Positions 17,559 to 26,609 of a DNA stretch of 64,000 bases are shown in pieces. The stretch is from positions 109,483-173,482 of the forward strand of contig NZ_JACJVO010000036.1 of assembly GCF_014212055.1 (NCBI RefSeq), written 5' to 3'. Under the pieces are notes generated by a model. That model was not told where the DNA came from. It saw only the letters and a list, made by a program, of their open reading frames with translations, and did no database searches. The stretch is from Cohnella zeiphila. Lineage in GTDB: Bacteria; Bacillota; Bacilli; Paenibacillales; Paenibacillaceae. The translations under genes were made by a program, and so were the position numbers. The stretch's first letter is position 1. Each line of letters starts with the position of its first letter.

Positions 17559-19222
17559 GCAGCCGGATCTGGAGAAGCCTGACGGTCTGGAAGACGATGA
17601 ATCTGCGCCAGAAACTGATCGTCTCGTATTTGATCGTCGTCATGATCCCGCTGACGATTCTCGGCGGTTACGCATACCGGCAATCCCGGGAATCGCAAAT
17701 TCAGCAGTCCAACCTGCTGATGCAGGACAATTTGAATAAAATCTCGCTGACGCTCGGCAGCAAGATCGAGCGCTACGACGCCGCCATCGACTTGATCGGC
17801 TTCAATCCGGGTCTTGAGCAAGTGTTCAACAACGCTTATACCGATTATTTCTCGATGTATTTGGATCTGCGGGACAAAGTCGATCCGCTGCTCAATTCGG
17901 TCAAATCGCTGAACAACGACATCCGGTCGATCGTTATTTATACGGAGAACAACTTGACGCCGCGCACGGGCTCGATTCTTCCGATCGGCACGATCGCCGA
18001 CGCCCCTTGGTACGCCGCAGCCTTGAAGGAGGCGGAGACGCAGTGGCATTACGAGAACGGGAAGCTGTTCGGCGCCAAACGGATCTTCAGCAACGTCGAC
18101 GGCGATTTGAAAAATCTCGTTTACCTGCAAGTCGATCCGAACAAATTTTTCGACATCGTCGGCGACACGGAATTGCGGGACTACCGGATCGCCGTCGCCG
18201 ACGAAACCGGAGTCCCGCTGTTCGCCATGAACGGCGGACGGGGAAGCGAAGCGGAAGGGAAGTCGCTGAAGAAAGAGATCCCCGGAACGGGCTGGTCCGT
18301 CTCGATTTACACGTCAACTCAATCGATCAACGCCCGCGTGAACGCCATCATCAAAGCGACCGTCATCCTCGAGTCCATTTGCGTCGTTCTCGTTCTGCTG
18401 TTCATTTGGTTGTTCTCGAAGGGGTTCGTCCGCCGAATTCACCGGCTGATCCGGAAGATGAAGATGGTCGAGCAGGGCGATTTCCATATTCCGGCGCAGA
18501 CCGATTCCCCGGACGAGATCGGGGACCTCGAGCGTCGTTTCATCAAGATGCTGACCAGCATCAAGGCGCTTATCGAAGAAGTGTACCAAAGCAAGATCGA
18601 CGGGAAAAACGCGGAATTGCGGGCGCTGCAGGCGCAGATCAACCCGCATTTTCTTTACAACTCGCTGTCCATTATCAATTGGCAGGCCATCGACAGCGAC
18701 AATCGCGAGATCAGCCGGATCACGAACCTGCTATCCGTGTTCTACCGGACTTCGCTGAACCAAGGGAACAACGAAATTCGTTTCAAGGACGAGTTGGAGA
18801 ATACGAAGTCGTACATGGAGATCCAGCTCATCATGCACGACTACTCGTTCGATGCGGTTTATGACATCGAGGAATCGCTGATGGAATGCATAGTGATCAA
18901 GCTGATCCTGCAGCCGATCGTCGAGAACGCGCTCGAGCACGGTATCGACAAGAAGCGGTCCGGCCGCGGCGTCATCCGGATCGCCGCCGAACGGGAAGGT
19001 CCGAACGCCGCGTTCACGGTCGAGGACAACGGCCCCGGCATGGAGCAGGAGGTCGCAGACAAGATCCTCACCAGGCAATCGAAGGGCTACGGGCTGTTTA
19101 ACGTGAACGAAAGGATTCGCATGCAGTACGGGATAGGCTACGGCGTCACGATTTCGAGCCGGCCCGGGGAGGGCGCGAAGGTGCGCGTGACGATTCCGGT
19201 ATCCCTGGAGCCAATAACGTAA
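17555..19222 (+). CDS. YesM-type sensor histidine kinase (mannan locus)
   Basis: A 555-residue kinase whose ATG overlaps the stop of the regulator gene (ATGA). An N-terminal membrane helix (residues about 20-40) and a second at about 268-290 frame an extracellular sensing region of some 230 residues. A HAMP linker follows. The phosphorylated His is expected at residue 365 in AQINPHFLYNSLSIINW, and the ATPase domain has QPIVENALEHG, EDNGPGMEQ and KGYGLFNVNERI. Signals may be extracellular mannan fragments or the loaded binding protein; this is inferred from location. Confidence 0.93.
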   Translation: MSSRIWRSLTVWKTMNLRQKLIVSYLIVVMIPLTILGGYAYRQSRESQIQQSNLLMQDNLNKISLTLGSKIERYDAAIDLIGFNPGLEQVFNNAYTDYFSMYLDLRDKVDPLLNSVKSLNNDIRSIVIYTENNLTPRTGSILPIGTIADAPWYAAALKEAETQWHYENGKLFGAKRIFSNVDGDLKNLVYLQVDPNKFFDIVGDTELRDYRIAVADETGVPLFAMNGGRGSEAEGKSLKKEIPGTGWSVSIYTSTQSINARVNAIIKATVILESICVVLVLLFIWLFSKGFVRRIHRLIRKMKMVEQGDFHIPAQTDSPDEIGDLERRFIKMLTSIKALIEEVYQSKIDGKNAELRALQAQINPHFLYNSLSIINWQAIDSDNREISRITNLLSVFYRTSLNQGNNEIRFKDELENTKSYMEIQLIMHDYSFDAVYDIEESLMECIVIKLILQPIVENALEHGIDKKRSGRGVIRIAAEREGPNAAFTVEDNGPGMEQEVADKILTRQSKGYGLFNVNERIRMQYGIGYGVTISSRPGEGAKVRVTIPVSLEPIT

Positions 19223-19340
19223 AAAACGGATGCGTTTCGAAAAAATACGATATATACGGATGGCGAAAAGGTCCGCATACTAAACGGCGAAGACAGAGGC
19301 CGGCCTGTCTTACATCAACCGTTTAGGAGGTCATTCGTGT

Positions 19341-20612
19341 ATGCGCAAGCAATCGTATTTCAAACAGAAATCGAAAGTCGTTTTCATGATTGGGATTCAG
19401 CTTCTGTTGGCATTGGGATTGGTTTCGGGTTCGGCGGGCGCCGCATCCGCCGGCGCAGGCTCCGGTTACTGGACGGCCGCCCAGGAGACGCATGACTTTA
19501 CGGTCGGCAATTTGCTCACGTCCTATCATAGCTATCGGACATCGATCGGGGATCATACGACGACCGAGTGGTATAACGCCAGCCAAATCTACGCGGACGC
19601 GGCGATGGTGCGTTTGGGAGACTCAAGCTACTTGCCTTATTTAAACGACGCCTATGCGTTCATGAGTCATATGTGGGATTTCGGCAGTCCGATCGGCGGG
19701 TATTTCGCCCTCGGCAACATCGACGGAACGGGAGCCGGCGGGGACAAGTACGTCGACGACGCTTCCTTGACGGGGAATGCTTATCTGGATGCCTATGAAG
19801 CGACGAGCGGAACGACGCAGACGAACTACTTGAATTCGGCGATCGCTATCGCGAACTGGCTGATGAACAGCGGCTTGTGGGATTCGACAAGCGGCGGGGG
19901 CTTCTGGTGGACGACCAACAAGACGATCCCCGGTTTTCAGATTAAAGGAAGCGAAGTCAATGCGCTCGCTTGCCAGTTGTTCCTGCGATTGTATCGGATC
20001 ACGGGCGCGGACTACTACAAGCAATGGGCGGATTCGATCTACGATTGGCTGAACAGCGAAATGTTGGACTCCAACGGGCTCTATAATTGGGAATACGATC
20101 AAGGCTGCGGGTGCGTCCAAACCGCCCAATTCACGTACGATAACGCCATCATGATCGAAGTGAATTTGCTGTACAAGGACATTACGGGCGACAACGCTTA
20201 TTTGACGAAGGCGGAAGCTCTCGCGACGAACATGAATTCCGTGCTTTGGAATACGCAAAACAGCAACGGCGCCTTCATCATCAATACATGGGATCCGCGT
20301 CTCAGTCCGGTTTATTCCGGTTGGGCCTCTCAATCTTTTATCAAGCTGTATGAAGCGGACGGCAACATCGCTTGGCTGAATACGGCTCGGCAGAACATCG
20401 ATACGCTGAACGACAAACTTCGGAATACGGCCGATTTAGGTTATTACTCCTCATGGAGTCCGGCTGCGAATGCAGTGGACGACATGACCTGCCGCACCGT
20501 CAACCAAGCCTGGATGCAGCGGGTTCAGGCTCTGATGTCGCAGTACGGCAAGAACGGCAAAGCCAGCAAGGATAAGAAGGAGCAGAGCCCGAAACATGGG
20601 AAAAACGTATGA
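19341..20612 (+). CDS. Secreted glycoside hydrolase family 76 endo-alpha-1,6-mannanase
   Basis: A 423-residue protein with a cleavable Sec signal (basic start MRKQSYFKQK, hydrophobic core, ASAGA cleavage region near residue 35). The fold is an all-helical barrel. The adjacent acid pair KYVDDASLTG (YVDD) matches the catalytic Asp-Asp of GH76 mannanases, and FTYDNAIMIEVNLLYKDITG resembles the second conserved helix of the family. It would cut alpha-1,6-mannan backbones, such as yeast cell-wall mannan, outside the cell. A Lys-rich C-terminal tail (KASKDKKEQSPKHGKN) may bind the cell wall. The next gene starts inside the last codons, so the two are translationally coupled. Confidence 0.85.
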   Translation: MRKQSYFKQKSKVVFMIGIQLLLALGLVSGSAGAASAGAGSGYWTAAQETHDFTVGNLLTSYHSYRTSIGDHTTTEWYNASQIYADAAMVRLGDSSYLPYLNDAYAFMSHMWDFGSPIGGYFALGNIDGTGAGGDKYVDDASLTGNAYLDAYEATSGTTQTNYLNSAIAIANWLMNSGLWDSTSGGGFWWTTNKTIPGFQIKGSEVNALACQLFLRLYRITGADYYKQWADSIYDWLNSEMLDSNGLYNWEYDQGCGCVQTAQFTYDNAIMIEVNLLYKDITGDNAYLTKAEALATNMNSVLWNTQNSNGAFIINTWDPRLSPVYSGWASQSFIKLYEADGNIAWLNTARQNIDTLNDKLRNTADLGYYSSWSPAANAVDDMTCRTVNQAWMQRVQALMSQYGKNGKASKDKKEQSPKHGKNV

Positions 20613-22077
20613 CAAAGAACCGACGATTCGGATTCGCAACCGGGATCGCGAGATTTGGACAGGCTACGAGGCGATTGGAGCGACCCTTAAGGAAGCTTTG
20701 GCCCAAAAAGTCCGGCGCAGCTCCGTCGTCGTCGTGGAATGTTATCCCGGCGTCAGACAGGAGGAGATCATCGCCGGCTTGTCCGCTGCGCTTAAACCGG
20801 TAAAGATCATCCGCTCGGAAGACGCGGCCTTGGATCCGGCGGATGTCGACCGGATCGTGGAGCGATATCTAACGGATGACCGCGTATTCGGCTTTATGGC
20901 TCCGTTCGCGATCGACGAGTTTTACGACCCAAGCAAGCTCGCCGAGCTGCGTCAAAGTTTGGAGGCGGCCGAAGCTGGGGTTACGCTCGTGATCGGGTTT
21001 GGCGCTTCGATCGTCGCGGACGGCGACATCCTCCTCTACGCGGATCTTGCCCGTTGGGAAATCCAGCTTCGTTATCGCGCCAAAGAATACGCCAATTGGC
21101 GGACGAATCGCGCGGAGAACGATCTGTTGCGCCTCTACAAACGCGGTTTCTTCTTCGAATGGCGCATGGCGGACCGGCTTAAAAAATCGCTTTTCCACGC
21201 CATCGATTACTATTTGGACACGAACGTAAAGGATCAGCCGAAGATGGTTACGCGGCATGCCTTGTTCGACGGTCTCGCCCAGACGGCTGCGCAGCCGTTC
21301 CGCCTCGTGCCTTACTTCGATCCCGGCGTATGGGGCGGCACGTGGCTGGAGTCGAACATCGAGCTGCCTAAGCGGGAGCATCCGTATGCCTGGGGCTTCG
21401 ACGGGGTTCCGGAGGAGAACAGCCTTTACTTCCAATACGGAGATACAAGAATCGAACTGCCGGCGATCAATCTCGTGTTCTTCGAATCGATCAAGCTGCT
21501 GGGGGAGAAGGTTTACGCCAGGTTCGGCGCGGAATAAAAGCACGATCACTTCCTCATTCCGGCGGGCACGGTCCATTGCTCGGGCGCGGGCTGCATGGTG
21601 CTGGAGATCAGCGCGACTCCGTATATTTTCACGTTTAAGCTGTGGGACTGGGACCGGTTAGGGCTTGACGGGAGACCGCGTCCGGTTCACGTGGAGCACG
21701 GCGGCAAGGTCATTCAGTGGACCCGGACAACCGATTGGACGACTTCGACTTGCATGGGCCGGGTGGAGACTGTCGCGGAAGGGTCTGGCTGGAAGGAAGA
21801 GCGGACGGGCTTGCACGAGCTGGAATTTATCGAGACGCGCCGCCATTGGTTTTCCGAGCCGGTCCGGCACGAGACGAACGGAAGCGTCCAAATGCTGAAC
21901 CTGATCGAAGGCGAAGAAGCGACGGTGGAAAGCCCGACGGGAGCTTTCGAGCCGTTCGTCATCCGCTATGCGGAGACGTTTATCGTTCCGGCTAGCATAG
22001 ACGCGTACACGATCCGGCCAAGCGGTCCGAGCATAGGGCAAACGATCGGCACCATCAAAGCGTACGTCCGGGTATAG
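20596..22077 (+). pseudogene. manA: Class I mannose-6-phosphate isomerase, interrupted by a stop and missing its metal-binding centre
   Basis: The frame runs from ATG 20596 to TAA 21535-21537 (313 residues) and continues in the same frame to 22077 (179 more codons). The first part is the N-terminal region of long Firmicutes class I phosphomannose isomerases and ends YARFGAE. The second begins KHDHFLIPAGTVHCSG and ISATPYIFTFKLWDWDRLGL, the classical C-terminal signature. In intact relatives, as I recall them, about 95 residues lie between these, including the QVHP and Glu zinc ligands. Those are absent here. The joining codon TAA could come from fusing the T of a Phe codon to the AA of a Lys codon, an in-frame deletion that makes a stop. 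A sequencing or assembly error is the alternative. The product should not work as an isomerase. Confidence 0.82.
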
Positions 22078-22092
22078 GGGGGATCTCGAAAA

Positions 22093-23052
22093 ATGGAAAC
22101 TTCGCTCATCCTTGCCTTCGATGTCGGCGGCACGCAAATCAAAGCCGGCGCACTGGTCGGAGGCGAGCTTATCGAGGCGACCGTCTCCCATTACCCTTCC
22201 CATGCCGATCGAAGCGCGAAGGAGATCGCCGGGCACTTTGCGGCGATCGCGGCCGATCTTGTGGCCAAATCGGGGACGGCATCGCTTCCGGTCGGCGGGA
22301 TCGGCATGGCTTTCCCCGGACCCTTCGATTACGAGAACGGGATCAGCCTCATTCGCGGCCTGGGCAAGTTCGAGTCGTTATACGAGCTTAACGTAGGCAA
22401 ACTGCTGGAAGCGGAAATACGCCGGAACGAGGCGCTGGTCGGCAGACTTGCTCCGACGTTCGAAGTCCATTTCGAGAACGACGCCGCTTTATTCGGCCTC
22501 GGCGAGGCTGCTTATGGGGAAGCGGCGGGCGCAAGCCGGGCGATTTGCCTGACGATCGGAACGGGGCTCGGATCCTGTTACTTGATGAGGGGACGATGGG
22601 TCAAGCACGGGGACGGCGTTCCGGAGAACGGATGGTTATACACGACGCCCTTTCGGGAAGGGATGGCGGACGATTACGTCTCCCGTAGAGGAATATTAAG
22701 CCTGGCGCGGGAATTCGGCTTGGACTTGGATGGCCGGGACGTACACGACTTCGCGCGGCAGGCGATCGCCGGGGACGCGGATGCGAAGCGACTGTTCGCG
22801 GCGTTCGGCCGGCGGATGGCGGATATTCTGGCGCCCGCGCTTAACGCGTTCGCGCCGGACACGATCGTGATCGGCGGGCAGATCTCCAAGAGCGGCAGCC
22901 TGTTCGTGCCTGCTTTTGAAGAAGGGCTGGGTTTTCCGGTTGAAGCGAAACTTAGCGCGGACACGTTGGACAGCACGTTTAAAGGCATTTATCAGTTCGT
23001 GACCGCTAAGAAATCCGTGGAAGCTCTTAGTTTCCGCATATTGAATAAATGA
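22093..23052 (+). CDS. ROK family sugar kinase
   Basis: A 319-residue ROK protein. The ATP motif FDVGGTQIKAGAL is at residues 9-21, followed by VGGIGMAFPGPFDYENG and TIGTGLGSCYLMRG, standard ROK signatures. The Cys-rich zinc loop (CxCGxxGC) of many glucokinases is not present. ATG 22093 follows GGGGGGATC. It starts 16 bases after the isomerase gene stop, so it is in the same operon. Expected job: phosphorylation of free mannose (or glucose) released by GH38. Substrate preference is inferred from the locus. Confidence 0.85.
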   Translation: METSLILAFDVGGTQIKAGALVGGELIEATVSHYPSHADRSAKEIAGHFAAIAADLVAKSGTASLPVGGIGMAFPGPFDYENGISLIRGLGKFESLYELNVGKLLEAEIRRNEALVGRLAPTFEVHFENDAALFGLGEAAYGEAAGASRAICLTIGTGLGSCYLMRGRWVKHGDGVPENGWLYTTPFREGMADDYVSRRGILSLAREFGLDLDGRDVHDFARQAIAGDADAKRLFAAFGRRMADILAPALNAFAPDTIVIGGQISKSGSLFVPAFEEGLGFPVEAKLSADTLDSTFKGIYQFVTAKKSVEALSFRILNK

Positions 23053-23117
23053 AAGTTCTGAAAATTAAAATAATATCTGGCGCTTTGCCTGCGGCTGTGA
23101 TAAAGTGTTTGTACAAG

Positions 23118-23325
23118 AAAGGAGGTGGTCAACATTCAATCTTCCATGTTGATCGCGTCCCTTACCCGGTCCGCCCGATTCTAAACATTTAGACCCGGAC
23201 GGAGGCGCGGGATGCGAATCAAAGCAACAAATGAGCGCCACGGGTACCCCCGTCTTCGGACGGCAGGAGGATCGCCACGTTCGGTTTAGGCCGAGCGTCG
23301 GCGGTCTTTCTTGTTGTTTTGTCGT
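23118..23325. other. Candidate structured RNA or leader region with several hairpins
   Basis: Between the ROK gene and a minus-strand gene lies a stretch with AAAGGAGGTGG (23118-23128) and a TCAACAT/ATGTTGA hairpin. A second ribosome-site-like ACGGAGG is followed by an ATG that opens a 25-codon frame starting MRIKATNERHG. A CCGTC-TTCG-GACGG tetraloop hairpin sits inside that frame, and CGTTCGG/CCGAGCG forms another stem near 23280-23298. This could be a leader, a small RNA or two small peptides. I do not recognise a known family. No standard annotation can be given. Confidence 0.3.
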
Positions 23326-23329
23326 CAAG

Positions 23330-23560
23330 TCAAATCCCCGTACGATACTTACGCTCGCTGGAAGAATCCCGTTTCGTACGGTTCTTGTCCTTCTCGTCCT
23401 CCTGCTCGATGGACTGGTCCTCAACCGGGATCGGATCGACCGTGCGCTCGCTGGCGAACTTGTCGAACAGGCTCTCCTTCTCCGTCGGAATGCCCTCCGG
23501 ATTGTCGCGCTTGCCCTGCTGCTCGCGTTGACGGTCTGCGCTTCGTTCAAATGCGTTCAT
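23330..23560 (-). CDS. Small hydrophilic hypothetical protein
   Basis: A 76-residue very charged protein (start MNAFERSADRQREQQGKRDN, end SSSERKYRTGI) with no membrane segment or cysteine. It starts at ATG 23560 on the minus strand behind GAGGTGA. The composition, rich in Glu, Asp, Arg and Ser, fits a disordered small protein of the kind often found in spore-formers. I do not recognise a domain. It is convergent with the ROK operon. The good ribosome site supports a real gene. Confidence 0.5.
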   Translation of the reverse strand: MNAFERSADRQREQQGKRDNPEGIPTEKESLFDKFASERTVDPIPVEDQSIEQEDEKDKNRTKRDSSSERKYRTGI

Positions 23561-23760
23561 CGCGGTCACCTCGCCAGAAGATTGTATATCTACTTACCCA
23601 TTTTCCTGCCTGCTCGAACCTATTGCAAGGTATAGGGCAGAGCAAAGAGCCGAGCGGGAAGTATTGGCAGCTGTCCGAGAGCGATAGCGGCGTTCTGCTC
23701 TCCATTCTCGCCGGGGATCGTCGAATTCGACCTTCTTCGCGCTTTTTTGGCTTTTTCCCG

Positions 23761-23789
23761 TTGACTATTGTCTTCAGAAGATAAAATAT
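23761..23789 (+). promoter_or_regulatory. Probable sigma-A-like promoter of the VanZ-like gene
   Basis: TTGACT (23761-23766) is followed after 17 bases by AAATAT (23784-23789), with an overlapping TAAAAT at 23782. It lies about 50 bases before the gene start. Confidence 0.45.
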
Positions 23790-23841
23790 TAGACTATTGG
23801 TAAGAGATCACTTTTTAACCGGATTTATAAAGGAGTTCACC

Positions 23842-24774
23842 ATGCCGCAGTCTCGTAAGATTATTTTTAGCATTACCATACTGTATACGATTTTGATTCT
23901 TTATTTTATATTTCTCGCTTTCGGTAGATTAGGTACCGTAGAGCAAATGGCAGGCTACACCTTTATTTTTGTACCGGACAGTTTCTTTAAGCTGCCAAGC
24001 ATATCCGATCTTCTGCATCCTACGCTGATGGATTTCGTAGATTTTGGAAACCTCACCGCCTTCATTCCTTTCGGCATCTTGATTCCATTGTTATACCGGA
24101 TCAGCTTTATCCGATTCATTACATGGTTCATCCTGTGCATTCTCGCGATTGAAACCATACAGGCCCTAACTTTGCTCGGCAGCTTCGATGTTAACGACGC
24201 CATTCAAAACTCAATAGGCGCAGCAGTCGGATTCGGGGCTTACAAGCTTGGATTTCGTACCCAAAACGTTTGGAGTCTTCTTGCGACTACCGGCATTTCC
24301 GTTATTGTCCTTCTAATTGGGGTATGGGGATTCTGCGGGCTTGTTGACAAAGCGTTCACCCAAGAAGAAGGTCCCTTCGCGGCTATAAACGAACTGAAAG
24401 ACAGCGCCGGAAATACCCTGACGGGAACAAAACGGTACAGCTTTGAAATGGGCGGTCAAAACGTAGAACCCCAATATAACGTGTTTAGCGTTGAAGGAAA
24501 AAATAGGGAAACGTACACGTATATGTTAGGCAGTAAGGAGAAGCTTGTTTTCTCCTTGTTCTACGGAATACCGGATCAAACGGATAATAAAGGAAGCATA
24601 AGCGTTTTCGTCGATGGCCATGAGGTCTTTTCCAGCTCTGAGAAATATCAACTCAGGGAACCGGAAATGTTCGAAATTCCGATCGAATCGGTAAGCGAGC
24701 TTACGATAACCGTCGAGGGAAATGAAAAACTATGGGATGTTGGGTATAGGAAGATGAAATATTTCTGGAATTGA
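23842..24774 (+). CDS. VanZ family membrane protein with a C-terminal extracellular-type domain
   Basis: A 310-residue protein. The first 190 residues form about five membrane helices with the VanZ signature (DFGNLTAFIPFGILIPLLYR, then ETIQALTLLGSFDVNDAIQN and GAAVGFGAYKLG). The remaining 120 residues look like a beta-sandwich (RYSFEMGGQNVEP, FSLFYGIPDQTDNKGSISVF, PIESVSELTITVEG) resembling NPCBM-like carbohydrate-binding modules. ATG 23842 follows AAAGGAG; the frame is open upstream to 23797, but without a ribosome site. VanZ-type proteins are linked to teicoplanin or envelope functions, with no clear biochemical role. A second, shorter VanZ-like gene lies at 59527. Confidence 0.8.
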   Translation: MPQSRKIIFSITILYTILILYFIFLAFGRLGTVEQMAGYTFIFVPDSFFKLPSISDLLHPTLMDFVDFGNLTAFIPFGILIPLLYRISFIRFITWFILCILAIETIQALTLLGSFDVNDAIQNSIGAAVGFGAYKLGFRTQNVWSLLATTGISVIVLLIGVWGFCGLVDKAFTQEEGPFAAINELKDSAGNTLTGTKRYSFEMGGQNVEPQYNVFSVEGKNRETYTYMLGSKEKLVFSLFYGIPDQTDNKGSISVFVDGHEVFSSSEKYQLREPEMFEIPIESVSELTITVEGNEKLWDVGYRKMKYFWN

Positions 24775-24799
24775 GATCAAGGATGACAAAAAGTTGTCC

Positions 24800-24832
24800 G
24801 AAAGAAGTCCGCGAAAAAGGCGGGCTTCTTTC
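24800..24832. terminator. Bidirectional terminator between VanZ-like and MFS genes
   Basis: A 13-bp stem with one G/T pair (GAAAGAAGTCCGC pairing with GCGGGCTTCTTTC) and a 7-base loop lies between converging genes, so it likely serves both. Confidence 0.8.
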
Positions 24833-24861
24833 GTTACATGGCGCGCCCCGGCTAGCGTCGA

Positions 24862-26055
24862 TCAGCGACCGGACCGGAACGCCGCGTGCCGGCCGAAACC
24901 AACCGCGATCAGCGCTATAAACGCGAGAACGACCATCGCCACGGGGAGGGTCCACGCTCCGATGCCTTCCACAAGAACCGCGCCCAGCGCGCCGCCCGCG
25001 AAAATCGCCAGGTTAAAGGATGTGGTAACCAGGGATATGGCCGCATCGGCATTCTCGCCCGTGGCATCTCCCGTGGCGGTTTGGAGCTGTGTCGCCGAGC
25101 CGCCGAAGGCGATGCCCCACAGGATGATGGCGAGGATCGCGAGCGGTGCGGATCCCTGCGTGGCGAGGAGGATCGCCCCGGCGACGATGAACAGACTTAC
25201 GCTGGCCAGGGTTAGGCGGCGGAGCATGCGGTCGACCAGCATGCCGGTGATCCAGATCCCGCCGATCGCGGCGACGCCGAAGATGACGAGCGCCAGGTCG
25301 GGCCTCAGATCGAGGCGCGCCTGCTGCAGGTAGGGAGCGATGTAGGTGTAGAGAAGATTGTGCGCGAGCATCCAAACAAAGACGACGGCGAGGATGGTCG
25401 CCAGACCTGGAATGCGCAGCACCTTGAGGAACGAGATACGTGTCTGCGCCTGCTGGCCGGGAGCGTCGGGGACAAGGATCAGCGCGCTGACGAGGACGAT
25501 GGCGATGAACAGGGACATCGCGGCGAACGCCCAACGCCATCCGACCGTCGTACCGAGCCAGGTGCCCAGTGGAGTTCCCGCGGCGAGCGCGATCGGGGTG
25601 CCGGACATGGCAATGGCCAGGGCGCGTCCGGCACGTTCCGGCGCGGCGATGCGCATCGCGTATCCGGCGAGCATGCCCCACAGCAGACCGGAGAACGCTC
25701 CCGCGATGAACCGGACGACGAGAGCGACGGCAAGGTTGGGCGCCAGCGCGGTGACGCTGTTCGCGACGAGGAAGCCGAGCAGCCCGATGCACAGAAGCGG
25801 CTTCCGCCGGGCCCCTCGGGTCAGCATGATCGCAGGAATCGCCGCGAGGACCGTTCCGATCGCGTAGGCGCTGACGAGCTGGCCGGCCGCTCCTTCGGAG
25901 ACGCCGATCCCGCGGGCGATCTGCGGGAGAAGTCCGGCCGGCATCGTCTCGGTCATGATCACGATGAAAACGGTGCAGGCCATTACGATCAGTGCCGGGA
26001 GGGGAAGCCGCGCGGCTTTGGGAGTGGTGATGGGGGTGGCGCTAATAGCGGTCAT
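24862..26055 (-). CDS. Major facilitator superfamily transporter, drug-efflux-like
   Basis: A 397-residue protein with about 12 hydrophobic segments. It has the phrases MTETMPAGLLPQIARGIGV and SEGAAGQLVSAYAIGTVLAA, then PLGTWLGTTVGWRWAFAAM, typical of the DHA1 efflux group related to chloramphenicol or arabinose efflux proteins. The ATG at 26055 (minus) follows AAGGAGACATC; a longer frame to 26136 has no ribosome site. It is divergent from an HxlR regulator that likely controls it. The gene is markedly GC-rich compared with HxlR, suggesting a separate origin. Substrate unknown. Confidence 0.88.
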   Translation of the reverse strand: MTAISATPITTPKAARLPLPALIVMACTVFIVIMTETMPAGLLPQIARGIGVSEGAAGQLVSAYAIGTVLAAIPAIMLTRGARRKPLLCIGLLGFLVANSVTALAPNLAVALVVRFIAGAFSGLLWGMLAGYAMRIAAPERAGRALAIAMSGTPIALAAGTPLGTWLGTTVGWRWAFAAMSLFIAIVLVSALILVPDAPGQQAQTRISFLKVLRIPGLATILAVVFVWMLAHNLLYTYIAPYLQQARLDLRPDLALVIFGVAAIGGIWITGMLVDRMLRRLTLASVSLFIVAGAILLATQGSAPLAILAIILWGIAFGGSATQLQTATGDATGENADAAISLVTTSFNLAIFAGGALGAVLVEGIGAWTLPVAMVVLAFIALIAVGFGRHAAFRSGR

Positions 26056-26185
26056 AGGGGATGTCTCCTTCCAAATGAAAGTGTCGTTGATACTGCTATA
26101 TAATAGGGTGTATACTGCGATTAGAAAAGTACGCATAATTTTATAATATAGTATTAAAAATCAAACTATTAGAGGTGTAGAGGCT

Positions 26186-26569
26186 TTGGGCAATCGAAGG
26201 AATAAGAGCTGCACGACTCCGAGCGTGGAAGGGTGTCCTGTTGATACGACTTTGGATGTCATCGGAGGAAAATGGAAAGGGATCATTCTTTATCATCTGA
26301 TCGACGGTCCGAAAAGATTTAACGAATTCCGCCGCCTCTATCCGGGAATAACGCAATTCATGCTTACCCTGCAGCTCCGCGAGCTTGAACGGGACGGCAT
26401 TGTCCACCGCGAGGTTTATAAACAGGTACCGCCCAAGGTGGAATATTCGCTCACGGAATTCGGAAGAACGTTGGAGCCGATCATTTTGTCCATGAGGGAT
26501 TGGGGAGAGACGTATCGAGATCGAATTTATGATATTCGAGAACTTCCGCAGCAAGAGGAAGGGGGTTGA
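26186..26569 (+). CDS. HxlR family transcriptional regulator
   Basis: A 127-residue winged-helix protein with TLDVIGGKWKGIILYHLIDG, RFNEFRRLYPGITQFMLTLQ and LRELERDGIVHREVY, all signatures of the HxlR family. The TTG start at 26186 is preceded by GAGGTG. A Cys at residue 9 and another at 17 (SVEGCPVDTT) could sense thiol stress, as in some relatives. It is divergent from the MFS gene, which it probably represses or activates. Two direct repeats ATACTGC at 26090-26096 and 26112-26118, 22 bases apart, lie in the shared region. Confidence 0.9.
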   Translation: MGNRRNKSCTTPSVEGCPVDTTLDVIGGKWKGIILYHLIDGPKRFNEFRRLYPGITQFMLTLQLRELERDGIVHREVYKQVPPKVEYSLTEFGRTLEPIILSMRDWGETYRDRIYDIRELPQQEEGG

Positions 26570-26609
26570 AGGAAAAGCTTTGTGTCCTATACTGTGGCCT
26601 AAAAATACT

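Noticed and set aside
21595..22077. Second half of the isomerase as an independent gene
   Set aside because: The first ATG has no ribosome site and the coding signature starts upstream of it, right after the stop codon, in the same frame as the first half.
23065..23550. 161-residue minus-strand frame over the hairpin-rich region
   Set aside because: Ser/Arg-rich with no start signal; overlaps the better-supported 76-residue frame.
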